From contig JAQCBR010000003.1 of NCBI GenBank assembly GCA_027621295.1, positions 1 through 64,000 on the forward strand: a DNA stretch of 64,000 bases, read 5' to 3'. A program made the translations under genes and the position numbers. Source of the DNA: Planctomycetota bacterium (GTDB taxonomy: Bacteria; Planctomycetota; UBA1135; UBA2386). Positions 33,197 to 42,700 of this stretch are shown in pieces. How positions within the stretch are numbered: position 1 is the stretch's first letter; every line of letters starts with the position of its first letter. The notes under the pieces are model-generated. The model was not told the DNA's origin. It was given only the letters and a program-made list of their open reading frames with translations, and did not search any database.

Positions 33197-34117
33197 GGCC
33201 ACCGAGCGTGGCCTCGCGCCGACCAGCGCCACGCCCAGCAGCACGAGCCCGGCACTGCCGGCCGTGCCCGCGGTCAGCTCCTCGCCCCGCACCGCCCAGC
33301 CGAGCGCGAGCGCGACGATCGGCGTCACGTAGGTGATGACGCTGAGCCGCGTGACCTCGGCGTAGCGCAGCAGCCAGTAGTAGAGCGTGAAGGTCAGACA
33401 GGTCCCGACCACCGCGAGGTAGGCGATGCTGCCGAGCGCCGCGGGCGTCCAGCGCGGCGTCGCATCCCGTTCGAACACGAGCGCCGCCAGGAGCAGCAGG
33501 AGCGCACCGAGCCCCATCGCGTTGCGGTTCAGCAGCGCCGAGCTGTGGCGCGTGCCCCAGAGCTTCACGCAGGTCTGCCCCACCACCGAGACCAGCGGGC
33601 TCACCAGGAGGAGGAGCGCCGCACCCATCGGGCCGAGGAGCTCCCCTTCGCCCGCCGCGAAGTCCGAGACGTCCGTCCCGAACAGGAAGCAGGTGCCGAC
33701 GAAGCCGAGCAGCAGACCCGTGAGCTGCCGAACGCCCAGCCGCTCGCCGAGCACGAAGTGACCGGGCACGGCGGCCATCAGCGGGAACACCGCCCAGAGG
33801 ACGGCGACGAGGCCGGAAGGCAGCACGGTCTCGGTCACGTAGACGATCGCGTAGCTGACCGCGAAGTTCAGAGTGCCGACCACGATCCAGAGCCGCGGCG
33901 GCGGTGTTCCACCGCCCTCCCGGCGCGCGAGTCGCGGAGCGGCGAAGCACATCACCGCGAATGCGAGCGCGAACCGGACCCCCGCCGAGGTCAATGGCGG
34001 CAGGTCGTCGAGCCCCTCCTGGATGACGAGCCAAGTGCTGCCCCAGATCAGGCACAGCAGCGCGACGAGGACCCGGATCAGCGCTGGGCCGGGCGGCGTA
34101 TCGGGGAGGAGCGGCAA
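33185..34117 (-). CDS. EamA/DMT superfamily permease
   Basis: The 310-residue membrane protein has about ten helices arranged as two five-helix EamA repeats. The first opens ALLCLIWGSTWLVIQEGL and contains VRFALAFAVM. The second contains LRYAEVTRLSVITYVTPIVALALGW, the usual C-terminal EamA signature. It is a drug/metabolite-transporter-type permease of unknown substrate. No ATG precedes the first helix: TTG at 34117 is the nearest start, with a TACGAC hexamer 8 nt before it. A GTG at 34210 would add 31 residues and overlap the upstream gene, so the start is uncertain. It is the last gene in an operon-like run. Confidence 0.82.
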   Translation of the reverse strand: MPLLPDTPPGPALIRVLVALLCLIWGSTWLVIQEGLDDLPPLTSAGVRFALAFAVMCFAAPRLARREGGGTPPPRLWIVVGTLNFAVSYAIVYVTETVLPSGLVAVLWAVFPLMAAVPGHFVLGERLGVRQLTGLLLGFVGTCFLFGTDVSDFAAGEGELLGPMGAALLLLVSPLVSVVGQTCVKLWGTRHSSALLNRNAMGLGALLLLLAALVFERDATPRWTPAALGSIAYLAVVGTCLTFTLYYWLLRYAEVTRLSVITYVTPIVALALGWAVRGEELTAGTAGSAGLVLLGVALVGARPRSVAPRR

Positions 34118-34172
34118 GGGCGGGAGTCGTAGCGGCGCTCCTCGGCCCCGTCCACCGCAGAACCGACGCCCT

Positions 34173-35069
34173 TCACGGCTCCAGCCGGAACGCTTCGGCG
34201 CCGTGCACACCGACCCAGTAGCCGAACGTGTAGCGCGCGTTCACCTCGACCAGAGGATGGAAGCGCAAGCTCCCTTCGTCGTCACGCCAGCGGAACGCGT
34301 CGATCCCGAACGGACCGTGATAGCCGCACGCGGCCAGCGCCGCCGCGACGCGCCCGAACGCGGCCTCCAGCGCATCGCGCTCCTCGGCCCCGAGATCCCT
34401 GTCCCCCGCGAGGCGCGCGCCGAGGAACGCACCCTCGTCGGCGTTGGCGAGCACGACCGGCCCGCCGCGCTCCGCGAGCTGGCCGCCTTGCGCGAGTCGA
34501 CCGTGCAGCGAGACGTCGAGCAGCCGCTCGACCAGAGGTTCGACCATCAACCCTCGCCCGTAGTCACCCATCGAAGCTTCGATCCACGTCCGGGCCGCCC
34601 GATCGAGCCGGGACGGCACGACGACCTTCCGCATCCTGCCGCTGAATCCGAGCGGACGCTTGAGGAGCCAGGGCCGGTCGGGCGCGGACGCGGTCAGGTG
34701 CTCGACCGTGGCCACGTCCGTCGCGAACCCAGCACCCGGCAGGACCGGGCCCAGCCCCGCGCCGAACGCCCGATGGTTGACCGCACGGAGCACGTCCTCG
34801 GCTGGCGACGGCGGCGGCTCGACGCCGCAGGCCGCGAGCGCGCGACACGCGCCCGGCGTCGGGCACCAGGCGTCACCCGTGGCGCCGGCAGGAGGCCGCC
34901 CCTGATCGATCCCGACGAACCACGGCTCCGCTCCATGCACCCGGCGGAGCACCGGCCGCAGCACGCGCGCCAGCCGTGCTGTGTGACCGCGCATCCGGTC
35001 GGAGCGCGCGTAGCGAGGGTCCGACAGCTCGAACTCGGCGTCGACGTTCAGCACGAAGGCCGCGGTCAC
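34173..35069 (-). CDS. ATP-grasp family enzyme
   Basis: The 298-residue protein has the ATP-grasp layout: PWLLKRPLGFSGRMRKVV with the nucleotide-contacting lysine (near 140-157). Near the end are an acidic-to-basic GIDAFRWRDD strand and the metal-binding LVEVNARYTFGYW. Such enzymes join a carboxylate to an amine, thiol or imidazole using ATP. The start is GTG at 35069, which overlaps the stop codon of the DUF455 gene (GTGA), so the two proteins are probably made in equal amounts. The substrate is not predictable. The pairing with a ferritin-like protein is unusual and is noted as a finding. Confidence 0.72.
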   Translation of the reverse strand: MTAAFVLNVDAEFELSDPRYARSDRMRGHTARLARVLRPVLRRVHGAEPWFVGIDQGRPPAGATGDAWCPTPGACRALAACGVEPPPSPAEDVLRAVNHRAFGAGLGPVLPGAGFATDVATVEHLTASAPDRPWLLKRPLGFSGRMRKVVVPSRLDRAARTWIEASMGDYGRGLMVEPLVERLLDVSLHGRLAQGGQLAERGGPVVLANADEGAFLGARLAGDRDLGAEERDALEAAFGRVAAALAACGYHGPFGIDAFRWRDDEGSLRFHPLVEVNARYTFGYWVGVHGAEAFRLEP

Positions 35070-35887
35070 CGCTGCGCCTCGAACGCTTCGAGCGCGTCGA
35101 GGAACTCCTCGCTGAACCCAGCCCGCCGCCGGCCTTCCCGGTTCATCGGCCGGCCGCGGAAGAGGGCCGGCGTCAGCGGCGCCACGAGCGACCGCGCCCA
35201 GTCCTCGAACTCGAGCTCGGCACCGCCGAGCCGCGCGAACCACTCCGCGGCGAAGCGCACGTGCGCGATCTCGTCGGCGCCCACGGCTCGTTGGACCGAC
35301 GCGCCCTTCGCATCCCCAGCCGACTCGAACCAGGCCGCGTAGCGATCCGCGTGGTCGAGGTTCGCCCCCTCGAGCCCGAGGCCGAGCAGCGCGACGAACT
35401 GCACGACCGTCTCGCAGCTCGGGACGCGCTGCCAGAACCAGTCGCGGACCGGGAAGTCCCCGACCGCATGCCCCATCTCGCGGATGCGCGCCTCGTACAT
35501 CCGCATGTGCCGCAGCTCGTCCCCGCAGATCCGCAGGAGCCCTCTGCGGAACTCCTCCGGCGCATCGGGGAACGCGAGCAGCGCCCATGCCATCAGCTCC
35601 GCCGCCTGCAGCTCGTGGTGCCAGAACGTGTGGAGCAACCGCGCGCGCTTGGTCGGATCGCCGAGTTCTCCCTGGCGGACAGAGCGCTTCGAGCGCGGCA
35701 CGACCTCGAGCTCCGCAGGACGGCCGGGTGCATCGATCCGGAGCGGCACTGCGTCCGCGGCGAAGACGATCGGCGCCTCGGGCGGCCGCAGCTTGTGCGC
35801 GAGATCCGTGCTCGTGATGAACGCGAGTGCCCAGGCCTCGACGGTCTCCGGCACGGTTGCGGCAGCCTGGTTCATCGCGCGCGACAT
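35066..35887 (-). CDS. DUF455 ferritin-like protein
   Basis: The 273-residue protein belongs to the DUF455 ferritin-like family. The metal-site helices are HTFWHHELQAAELMAWALLAFPDAP (given here as TFWHHELQAAE then WALLAFPDAP) and RICGDELRHMRMYEARIREMG. A third helix has ADEIAHVRF. The Glu and His residues in these helices form the di-metal site of the ferritin fold. The function of DUF455 is unknown; proposed roles include oxygen-dependent chemistry or oxidative stress. ATG at 35887 was chosen; ATG at 35875 is possible. It lies 31 bp after the surface protein gene and is coupled to the ATP-grasp gene. Confidence 0.8.
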   Translation of the reverse strand: MSRAMNQAAATVPETVEAWALAFITSTDLAHKLRPPEAPIVFAADAVPLRIDAPGRPAELEVVPRSKRSVRQGELGDPTKRARLLHTFWHHELQAAELMAWALLAFPDAPEEFRRGLLRICGDELRHMRMYEARIREMGHAVGDFPVRDWFWQRVPSCETVVQFVALLGLGLEGANLDHADRYAAWFESAGDAKGASVQRAVGADEIAHVRFAAEWFARLGGAELEFEDWARSLVAPLTPALFRGRPMNREGRRRAGFSEEFLDALEAFEAQR

Positions 35888-35918
35888 GATGCCCGACAGC
35901 AGGCACGGGCGCCCGCGC

Positions 35919-37772
35919 TCACCGACCGATCGGGTAGAGCACGCCGTCCAACCCGAGCCGATAGCGGAGCACGTTGCGACCCGGCACCAGGGCCAACGTC
36001 CGTCCGCGCGCATCGTCCGCGGTCGCCGGACGCCAGGTCTGCATCGCGAAGCGGACGGCGCCGGGGGCGAACGCGCCGAGCGGACGGATCCGGGTCATCG
36101 CCCCCGGCACGTGGGGCACCCCCCGAGCCGGATGCCAGCTGCCGTCGTCGCCGATCCACGCCAGCCGGAGCGCCGTCTCGCCGAGCTCCTCCGTCTCGGC
36201 CGACGCGTAGGCCCTCAGCAGCGGCTCACCTCGGGTGCCCTCGGGCGGGTCCGACCAGGCAGCTCGCGCCGCGGCGTTGGGAATGCCCTGGTCGGCGACC
36301 ACCTCGATCTCGAGGTAGGAGGCGACGCCGAGTTCGACCGTGTGCTCGACGCGACCGGGCGGGGCGGGAACCTCGAGGTCGAACGCGGCGATCCGCGTGT
36401 CCGTCTCGAACCACGCCCGCCCGACCTCGAAGCCGTCGCCCAGGACTTCGAGCCGGCAGGGTCCCGGCGGGAGCAGGATTTCGCCCGAGGGAGGCAGCAC
36501 GCAGAAACCCGAGCCGACGTCCGCGAGGCCGAGCGGCGCGTGGAGGAGGCCGTCCGGCCGTCGCACGCGAACCAGCGTCTCGGCAGGCCGACCACCCAGC
36601 GGTCGACGCACGTCGAGCCGGACCAGCGTGCCGTCCCGCGCGACCTCCGCGAAGTCGAGGCGGATGGCCTGACGCGCCGGCGACGACCTGACCCGGTAGC
36701 GCTGCTCGACGACGCGACCGGCGCGCGACGCAGCGACGACGACCAGCGCGCCGGGTGCCACGAAGATCGCAGTGGACGCCGTCTGCTCGACCGACTGGCG
36801 CTGGTCGAACTCGCCGACGGTCGGGATCGGCGTGCGGCCCGGGAACGCCGCGCCGACCCGGTCGGCCTGGTCCGGCGCGAAGACACGGAACGCGATCTTG
36901 TCCGCGACCTGCGGGCTGCCGTCCCCTCCGACGACGTCCACATCGATCCGGACACTCGCAACCTCGAGCCGGATCGGACCGAGTCCTGCGTCGATCTCGA
37001 CCAGCGCGTCGGGAGCGTCTTCGCGAAATCCGAGCGGGATCGTGTCAGGCTCGTACTCGACCTCGTAGCGACCGGCGCGCATCCCGAGCGCGACGAACCG
37101 CCCGTCCTCGTCGGTCCGCAGGTCTGCGTCCGAGCCGCCGACGAGCCAGTCCGGCGCGTCCCGCTCGGGGCCTTCCATCCACACGAGAGCCACCGGGAAG
37201 TCCGGGAACGGAGCGGCGTCCGGACCGAGGACCCGTCCCTCGATGCGGAGATGATCGCGATCGAGAGTGAGTTCGACCGACTCGACCTGCCCCGCGCGCG
37301 GCAGCAGCACGGGCCTCGGCTCGGCGAAACCGTGTTCGGCGTGGTGCCCGGCGAGCGCCAGCTCCTCCGCGGCGTCGAAGAGCCCATCTTCCCGTCCGAA
37401 CGAGAACCGCCCCTGCGGGTCAGCGCGCGTGAAGCCGATCCGGCGCTCGAGTCCTCGGTCGAGCAGATAGACGAGCGCACGTGGCACCGGCAGTCCCGCG
37501 CGGCCGCGCACGACTCCGGTGATGCCGCCACCTGCAGCGCGGACCCTCTCGACGAGGTCGTCCGTCGCGGCGGGCGCGAGCACGCGCGGCACCGCGGTCA
37601 CCGCCCCGTCGGGGGTCACGTCGGTGTCCATCGACGGGGCGGCGGCTCCCGTAGGCACCTCCACGTTCGACAACGGCCCACCTTCGTCTCCCGACCCCGC
37701 GGCGAGTCCGGCGAGCGCGAGGGCCGCAGCGAGTGCTGCACACCAAGCCAGGAAACGCGCGCCACGACCCAT
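35919..37772 (-). CDS. secreted/anchored CarboxypepD_reg-like beta-sandwich protein
   Basis: The 617-residue protein has an N-terminal hydrophobic helix (FLAWCAALAAALALAGLAAG) and then a disordered region. Several beta-sandwich repeats of the carboxypeptidase-regulatory-like type follow, for example GGITGVVRGRAGLPVPRALVYL, LRIEGRVLGPDAAPFPDFPVAL and ASVRIDVDVVGGDG. The repeats resemble transthyretin-like domains on secreted planctomycete proteins that bind or display ligands. The start at 37772 has a TAGACT hexamer 8 nt upstream. It is the first gene of the run that ends with the DMT permease. No catalytic residues are visible. Confidence 0.65.
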   Translation of the reverse strand: MGRGARFLAWCAALAAALALAGLAAGSGDEGGPLSNVEVPTGAAAPSMDTDVTPDGAVTAVPRVLAPAATDDLVERVRAAGGGITGVVRGRAGLPVPRALVYLLDRGLERRIGFTRADPQGRFSFGREDGLFDAAEELALAGHHAEHGFAEPRPVLLPRAGQVESVELTLDRDHLRIEGRVLGPDAAPFPDFPVALVWMEGPERDAPDWLVGGSDADLRTDEDGRFVALGMRAGRYEVEYEPDTIPLGFREDAPDALVEIDAGLGPIRLEVASVRIDVDVVGGDGSPQVADKIAFRVFAPDQADRVGAAFPGRTPIPTVGEFDQRQSVEQTASTAIFVAPGALVVVAASRAGRVVEQRYRVRSSPARQAIRLDFAEVARDGTLVRLDVRRPLGGRPAETLVRVRRPDGLLHAPLGLADVGSGFCVLPPSGEILLPPGPCRLEVLGDGFEVGRAWFETDTRIAAFDLEVPAPPGRVEHTVELGVASYLEIEVVADQGIPNAAARAAWSDPPEGTRGEPLLRAYASAETEELGETALRLAWIGDDGSWHPARGVPHVPGAMTRIRPLGAFAPGAVRFAMQTWRPATADDARGRTLALVPGRNVLRYRLGLDGVLYPIGR

Positions 37773-37780
37773 CGGACCGA

Positions 37781-37786
37781 AGTCTA
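37781..37786 (-). promoter_or_regulatory. candidate -10 element (TAGACT), leaderless surface-protein operon
   Basis: TAGACT on the minus strand ends 8 nt before ATG at 37772, with no ribosome-binding site between. Confidence 0.5.
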
Positions 37787-37838
37787 TCTCGCCCGGCAGA
37801 TCGCCGACGGAAGGCGTTCCAACGGTGCGATGGCTGCG

Positions 37839-37844
37839 TAGCAT
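37839..37844 (+). promoter_or_regulatory. candidate -10 element (TAGCAT) before a short upstream ORF
   Basis: TAGCAT is followed by 7 nt (CCCGACC) and the ATG of a 14-codon reading frame. Initiation just after it would make the transcript begin at that ATG, not at the start of the following long gene. Confidence 0.45.
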
Positions 37845-37851
37845 CCCGACC

Positions 37852-37896
37852 ATGCGACGGACGGCGATCCAGGGAGACGCGTGGCCGACTTCCTGA
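37852..37896 (+). CDS. 14-codon upstream ORF overlapping the asparagine-synthase-like start
   Basis: ATG at 37852 opens a frame of 14 residues (MRRTAIQGDAWPTS) that ends at 37896. It therefore runs past the GTG start of the long gene at 37881, in a different frame, with a 16-nt overlap. An AGGGAG sequence inside it (37871-37876) sits 4 nt before that GTG and can act as its ribosome-binding site. The arrangement is that of a translated leader ORF, if the ATG is used. The peptide itself has no recognised feature. Confidence 0.3.
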   Translation: MRRTAIQGDAWPTS

Positions 37897-39656
37897 TCGT
37901 GATGGGAGCGGGCCCCGAGCCCGCGCGCCTCTTCGAGGCCGGTCTGCGCGTGGCCGCGGGCCAGGGCTTCGGCGCTCCGGTCCAGACCGTGGTCCGGTCC
38001 GGGGTGCGCGTCGCGACGTTCGCCCGACGCGCGTCACCCCGCGCGCCCGAGATCGTCGAGGAAGGCCCGCGCTGGGCGCTGGTGTCGGGCACCTGCCTCG
38101 TCCCCGATGCCGCCCGTTCCGTAATCGACGAGGGCGTCGAGGCCGTGGCCGCGCGGGCCGACGGAGCCTTCGCGCTGGCGGCCGGCGACGAGCGGACCGC
38201 CGAGCTCGCCACCGATCCGATCGGCACACACCACGTCCACGTGCGGGTCGGCGACGGCGCCTCGGCCTTCGCGAGCTCGGCGCTCTGGCTGGCCGCGCTG
38301 GGCGACTCACCGCTCGACGCCACGGCCTGCGAGGAGTTCCTCGCCACCGGCGTGATCTACGAGGACCGGACCCCGTGGCAGGCGGTGCGCGCACTCGCCG
38401 CGGCGACGCGCTTCGCGCTCGGTGCCAGCGGCGCACGACCCGTCGCGCGGACGTGGCAGCCGGAGGACCTGGAGCCCGGCTCGATCCGCGGCACCGAGGC
38501 TGTCGACGCGTTCGGAGCGGTGATGCTGGACGTCGGGGCCCGGCTGGGCGACGCCGTCGAACGGCCGGTCGCCGACCTGACTGCGGGCTGGGACTCGCGC
38601 CTGCTCTGCGGCTTCCTGATGCGCGCCGGGCTGCCGATCGAGACGACGGTCACCGGCCCGGCCGACGGCGCCGACGTCCTGCTGTCCGGCCGCATCGCAC
38701 GCGAGCTCGGACTCCGACACCTCGTCCTGCCGCTCGGCGCGCCACCGACGGCCGATGAGGTCCTCGACGCCGTCGAGCTGACCGACGGGCTGGTCAACGC
38801 GATCGGATACGCGCGCATCCTCCGGGTGCACCGGGAGCTGAGCGGGCGTTTCGGTGCGTCGCTGAACGGCTCGTTCGGCGAAGTCGCACGCGGCTACTGG
38901 TGGGAGATCCTGCGGCCGTCCCCGGACGCGGTCGGTCCTCTCGACCCCGCCGCGATCAGCCGCGCACGCTACGCGGCCGGCGCGCCCGATCTCGCGCTGT
39001 TCGGACCCGAGGCACGCCCGTCCCCGGTCGAGCACTTCACGGATCTGGTGGCCCGGACGGACCGCGCTGTCACCGGAGACGTGCCGATGTCGTTCCGGCT
39101 CGACCACACCTATCTCCGACTCCGGATGCGCTCCTGGCACGGCCGGATCGCGAGCAGCACCGATCGCCTGTGGCCCTGCCTGTCGCCGCTGGCGTCGCGC
39201 GCGGCGCTCGAAGTCCTGCTACGGACGCCCGCCCACGAGCGCGTCGGCAACCGGTTCGCGCGGCAGGTGCTCGCGCGCTTCGCGCCGCGCCTCGCGGCTC
39301 TTCCCCTCGAGAGTGGAGGACCAGCACTGCCGCGGACGGTCGCGAACGCATGGCGGTTCGCGCCCGAGGCGCTCGGTTTCACGCGCCGCGCGTTCAAGAA
39401 GCTGACCGGCCAGCGGACCTACGCGCGGACTCTCGAGGAGACGTCCGCCCCCCGCCTCGCGCTCCTCGCGGACGAACGGATCGCCGACCGGCTCCGACCG
39501 GAAGTCATGGCGCTCGGGGACCACGTGGACCGGGATCGACTCGCCGGCGTGCTGACCGCGATGCGCGCTCCCGCATGGCAGCACGACCTCGCGTTCGGCA
39601 ACCTGCTCGCGCTCGAGCTCGCGCTCGATCGAGCCCGCGCGCTGCGCCGCGGCTGA
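37881..39656 (+). CDS. asparagine synthase-related protein
   Basis: The 591-residue protein has the layout of asparagine synthase B: an N-terminal class II amidotransferase-like domain (about 1-190) and a C-terminal synthetase domain with the ATP-pyrophosphatase loop. The loop reads LTAGWDSR instead of the canonical SGGxDS. The N-terminal nucleophile Cys is absent (the protein starts VADFLIVMGAG), so it should not hydrolyse glutamine. It probably forms amides or related bonds on an unknown substrate with ammonia or another amine, as many asparagine-synthase-like enzymes in glycan or peptide clusters do. GTG at 37881 is supported by an AGGGAG motif 4 nt upstream and by an in-frame stop further up. 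Confidence 0.75.
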   Translation: MADFLIVMGAGPEPARLFEAGLRVAAGQGFGAPVQTVVRSGVRVATFARRASPRAPEIVEEGPRWALVSGTCLVPDAARSVIDEGVEAVAARADGAFALAAGDERTAELATDPIGTHHVHVRVGDGASAFASSALWLAALGDSPLDATACEEFLATGVIYEDRTPWQAVRALAAATRFALGASGARPVARTWQPEDLEPGSIRGTEAVDAFGAVMLDVGARLGDAVERPVADLTAGWDSRLLCGFLMRAGLPIETTVTGPADGADVLLSGRIARELGLRHLVLPLGAPPTADEVLDAVELTDGLVNAIGYARILRVHRELSGRFGASLNGSFGEVARGYWWEILRPSPDAVGPLDPAAISRARYAAGAPDLALFGPEARPSPVEHFTDLVARTDRAVTGDVPMSFRLDHTYLRLRMRSWHGRIASSTDRLWPCLSPLASRAALEVLLRTPAHERVGNRFARQVLARFAPRLAALPLESGGPALPRTVANAWRFAPEALGFTRRAFKKLTGQRTYARTLEETSAPRLALLADERIADRLRPEVMALGDHVDRDRLAGVLTAMRAPAWQHDLAFGNLLALELALDRARALRRG

Positions 39657-39692
39657 ACGCAGCCGCTCCTGAGCACGCGGGAACGGATCAGG

Positions 39693-39698
39693 TATCCT
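39693..39698 (+). promoter_or_regulatory. candidate -10 element (TATCCT), leaderless CAP-fusion gene
   Basis: TATCCT is followed by 8 nt (CCGCGCCC) and the ATG at 39707, with no ribosome-binding site between. Confidence 0.5.
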
Positions 39699-39706
39699 CC
39701 GCGCCC

Positions 39707-42700
39707 ATGCGCGTCGCACCCGTGTCCCGCTCGCTCGCTGTCCTGCTGACCGTCGCGCTCGTCGGGGCCGCTCCCGCAGCCGGCCAGGACATGGCGACCA
39801 CGCGGCAGTCGGAGCCGACGCTGCGCCGCGAGCTGCGTCATCAGGAGCTGCTGGACGCGTACAAGACGCTGACGGCCGACGATGCGGTCGCGGCCGAAGC
39901 CGCCGGGCGCCTAGCCGCGATCAGCCTCGAAGTGCAGGCGCTGGCGCGTGCCGGATCGCTCGACGACCTCCGCAAGCTCGATCCGAAGGCGCGTGTCGCG
40001 CAGGTCGCGGGCGCGGCCGAACGCACCGCGCAGGAGCATCTGGCGGTGTCCGGCTGGCTATTCCTCGTCGGCGCCAAAGCGGAGGCCGAGGACGCGCTCG
40101 CCAGCGCGCGCACGCTCGATCCGGGCCTGAAGGCGGCGACCGACGACGCGCTCGCGGCCGCACGCGGACAGGGTGTCCCGAAGGGCGGCTACCACCGATA
40201 CCGCGGCCAGTTCCTGCCGCTCGACGTCCGGGACCGCGCCCGCACGATCGACCTCGCCCTCGAGGCGATCGCAGGCCTTGGCCTCGACGCAGTCCGCCTC
40301 CCGTTCCAACCCTCGACCGAGGAGACGGACCTGGAGCGCTTCGTCGCGCTCGGCGGCGCGGGCCACGACGCGCTCCGCGCGGCCGCCGCATCCATCCGCG
40401 AGGCGCTCGCGCCCGACTACGACGAGGTGCGCGGCTGGCTCGCTTCCTACGCACGGAGCGAACGGCAGCGGACCGCGGTCCTCACCGCCTACGAGGCGCT
40501 CCGCGCGCCGCGCGGCGAGCTGCTCCAGCTGATCGGCAGGTACGACAAGCCCGAGCAGGGACAGGTCGACGCACAGCGTGCGGCGCTCGAGGACCTCTAC
40601 GAGACCTACGAGCGGGAGGTCGAGCGCGATCGGGCCGCACTTGCCCGCCTCTCCGCGGAATCGGCGCACGCACTCCTGCTCCGCGTCACTGCGCTCGAGG
40701 CCGCGCTGAGCGCCGCCGACACCTGCCTCGTCCGCGAGACCGGCAAGGGCCTGGGGCCCCACCCCTACAGCCGCCCGGCGGACGCAGCGACGAGCGAGCA
40801 GCGCCACCTGCCGGGACGCGAGCAGTCCGGTCTCGAGGACGTGCTCTGGCTGCTGCTCAAGCTACGCGCCCACCAGGTCGGCGACGTGCTCGGACGGGGC
40901 GCGGACCTGATGCGCGTCCAGCAGCAGATGACGCCCTGGGAGCGGTGGCTCGTCGAGGAACAGCTCGCCGAGGCGATCGACATCTACAACGGCCAGGCCT
41001 CGTTCAGCCTGGATGCGACCGAGTGGCAGTTCGTCGACGTGCTCAACCGCTACCGCCGCGTGCTCGGCCTCCAGCCGTTCGAGGTCGAGGAGCGGATGAA
41101 CGCCGCTTCGCGGAAGCACAGCCAGGAGATGGTCGACCTCGGCTACTTCGGCCACATCTCGCCGGTCGCCCGCAACCGCGGGCCCTCCGACCGCGTCCGG
41201 CTCGAGGGCTACGGCGGTGGTGTCGGCGAGAACTGCCTGGGCGGCAGCGTCGACGGTCGTGGAGCGTTCGAGGGCTGGTACCACTCCCCCGGACACCACC
41301 GCGGCATGGTCTCGCGGAGCCCACACCTCGGCGTCGGCGCTGCCCGCAGCCACAGCATGTGGACGATGGTGATGGGCGGCGGCGACGTGGGATGGAGGAG
41401 CCTGCACGCGGACCTCCCGCCCGAACGCGCCGGAGCCTGCCGCGACGCCGTGGCCGCGTGGGCCAAGGTCCTGCAGATCGCGTCGCCGAGCCCGAAGGAT
41501 CTCGAGCGCGCAGCTCTCGGACGGGCGGACGTGGACGCGCTGTTCCCGGACGTGCTGCCCTTCGTCGCCCGCCTCGCTTTCGAAGCAGCGACGAACGAGC
41601 GCCACGGATGGCACGAGGCGGCACCCGCACTCCTCGCCTACGTGGTCGATGCCGACGTCCCGGTGGCGTGGCGACCCCTCCAGGTCGCGTCTGTCGCGGC
41701 CGCGATCGACATCCTCCACCTCGGCGGAACGACCGAGGTCCGGAGGCGCGCGCTCGAGCTCGTGGCCCCTCTCACCGGCAACACGTTCGGCTACTCCCCC
41801 GAGGCCGGCCCGAGCGCCCGCCTCGACGCCACGCTGCAGATCCGCGCGCACTGGGAGGACGACGCGCAGTGGAACTACCGGCGCACGGAGCCCGCTCCCG
41901 AGGTCGTCGCACTCCCCGGCCGCAGCGATGGACCGAGTGCCAAGGCCAAGCTCCGGGTGCTCGCCAAGCCGGAGCGCCTGAAGCTCGCCCGCGCCAACGG
42001 CGGCGGCTCGGACACCGAGCGCGCGATCGAGCTGGGCCTCGACTTCCTCGCCCGCGCGCAGGATCCGGACGGTGCTTGGCGGGCGCGGGCCTTCGTCCTC
42101 AACCACCGCGACTTCGACGCGCGGAACGCCGGCATGGGCAACGCCGAGTGGGACATCGCGATGACCGGCCTGTCCGTGCTGGCCTTCGTGTCCTCCGGCC
42201 ATACCCCGGACCAGGGCGATCACCAGGAGGTCGTGCGCCGCGGCGTGGAGTGGCTGAAGGCACGCGTCATCGACTACGGCAAGTTCGAGACCGTGTCGGG
42301 TCACTACATGTACGGCCATGCGATCGCGACGCAGGCTCTCTGCGAGGCCTTCGCCTACACCGACGACCCGTCGCTGGGCGCCGCCGCCCAGCTCGCGCTC
42401 GACTACATCGCGTTCTCCCAGGACCCGAACGGCGGCGGCTGGCGGTACGACGCGCGCCAGGCGGGCGACACCTCGGTCGTCGGCTGGGTGGTGATGGCGC
42501 TGAACGCCGGCTTCAAGGCCAACCTCCAGGTGGTCGGCTTCCGCGATGCGATCCGCTTCCTCGATGCGGTGACGATGTCGGGCTACTACCAGGTCGGCTA
42601 CACGCACCGCCCGGGCCTCGCCCCCGAGAACCTGCGCCTGACGGCGGCAGGAATGACGAGCCGCCTCTTCCTCGGGCAGGAGGCCCACGAGGCGAAGATC

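Noticed and set aside
34118..34210. GTG at 34210 as the start of the DMT permease
   Set aside because: It would overlap the ATP-grasp gene end and add an arginine/proline-rich stretch before the first helix. TTG at 34117 is preferred, though not proven.
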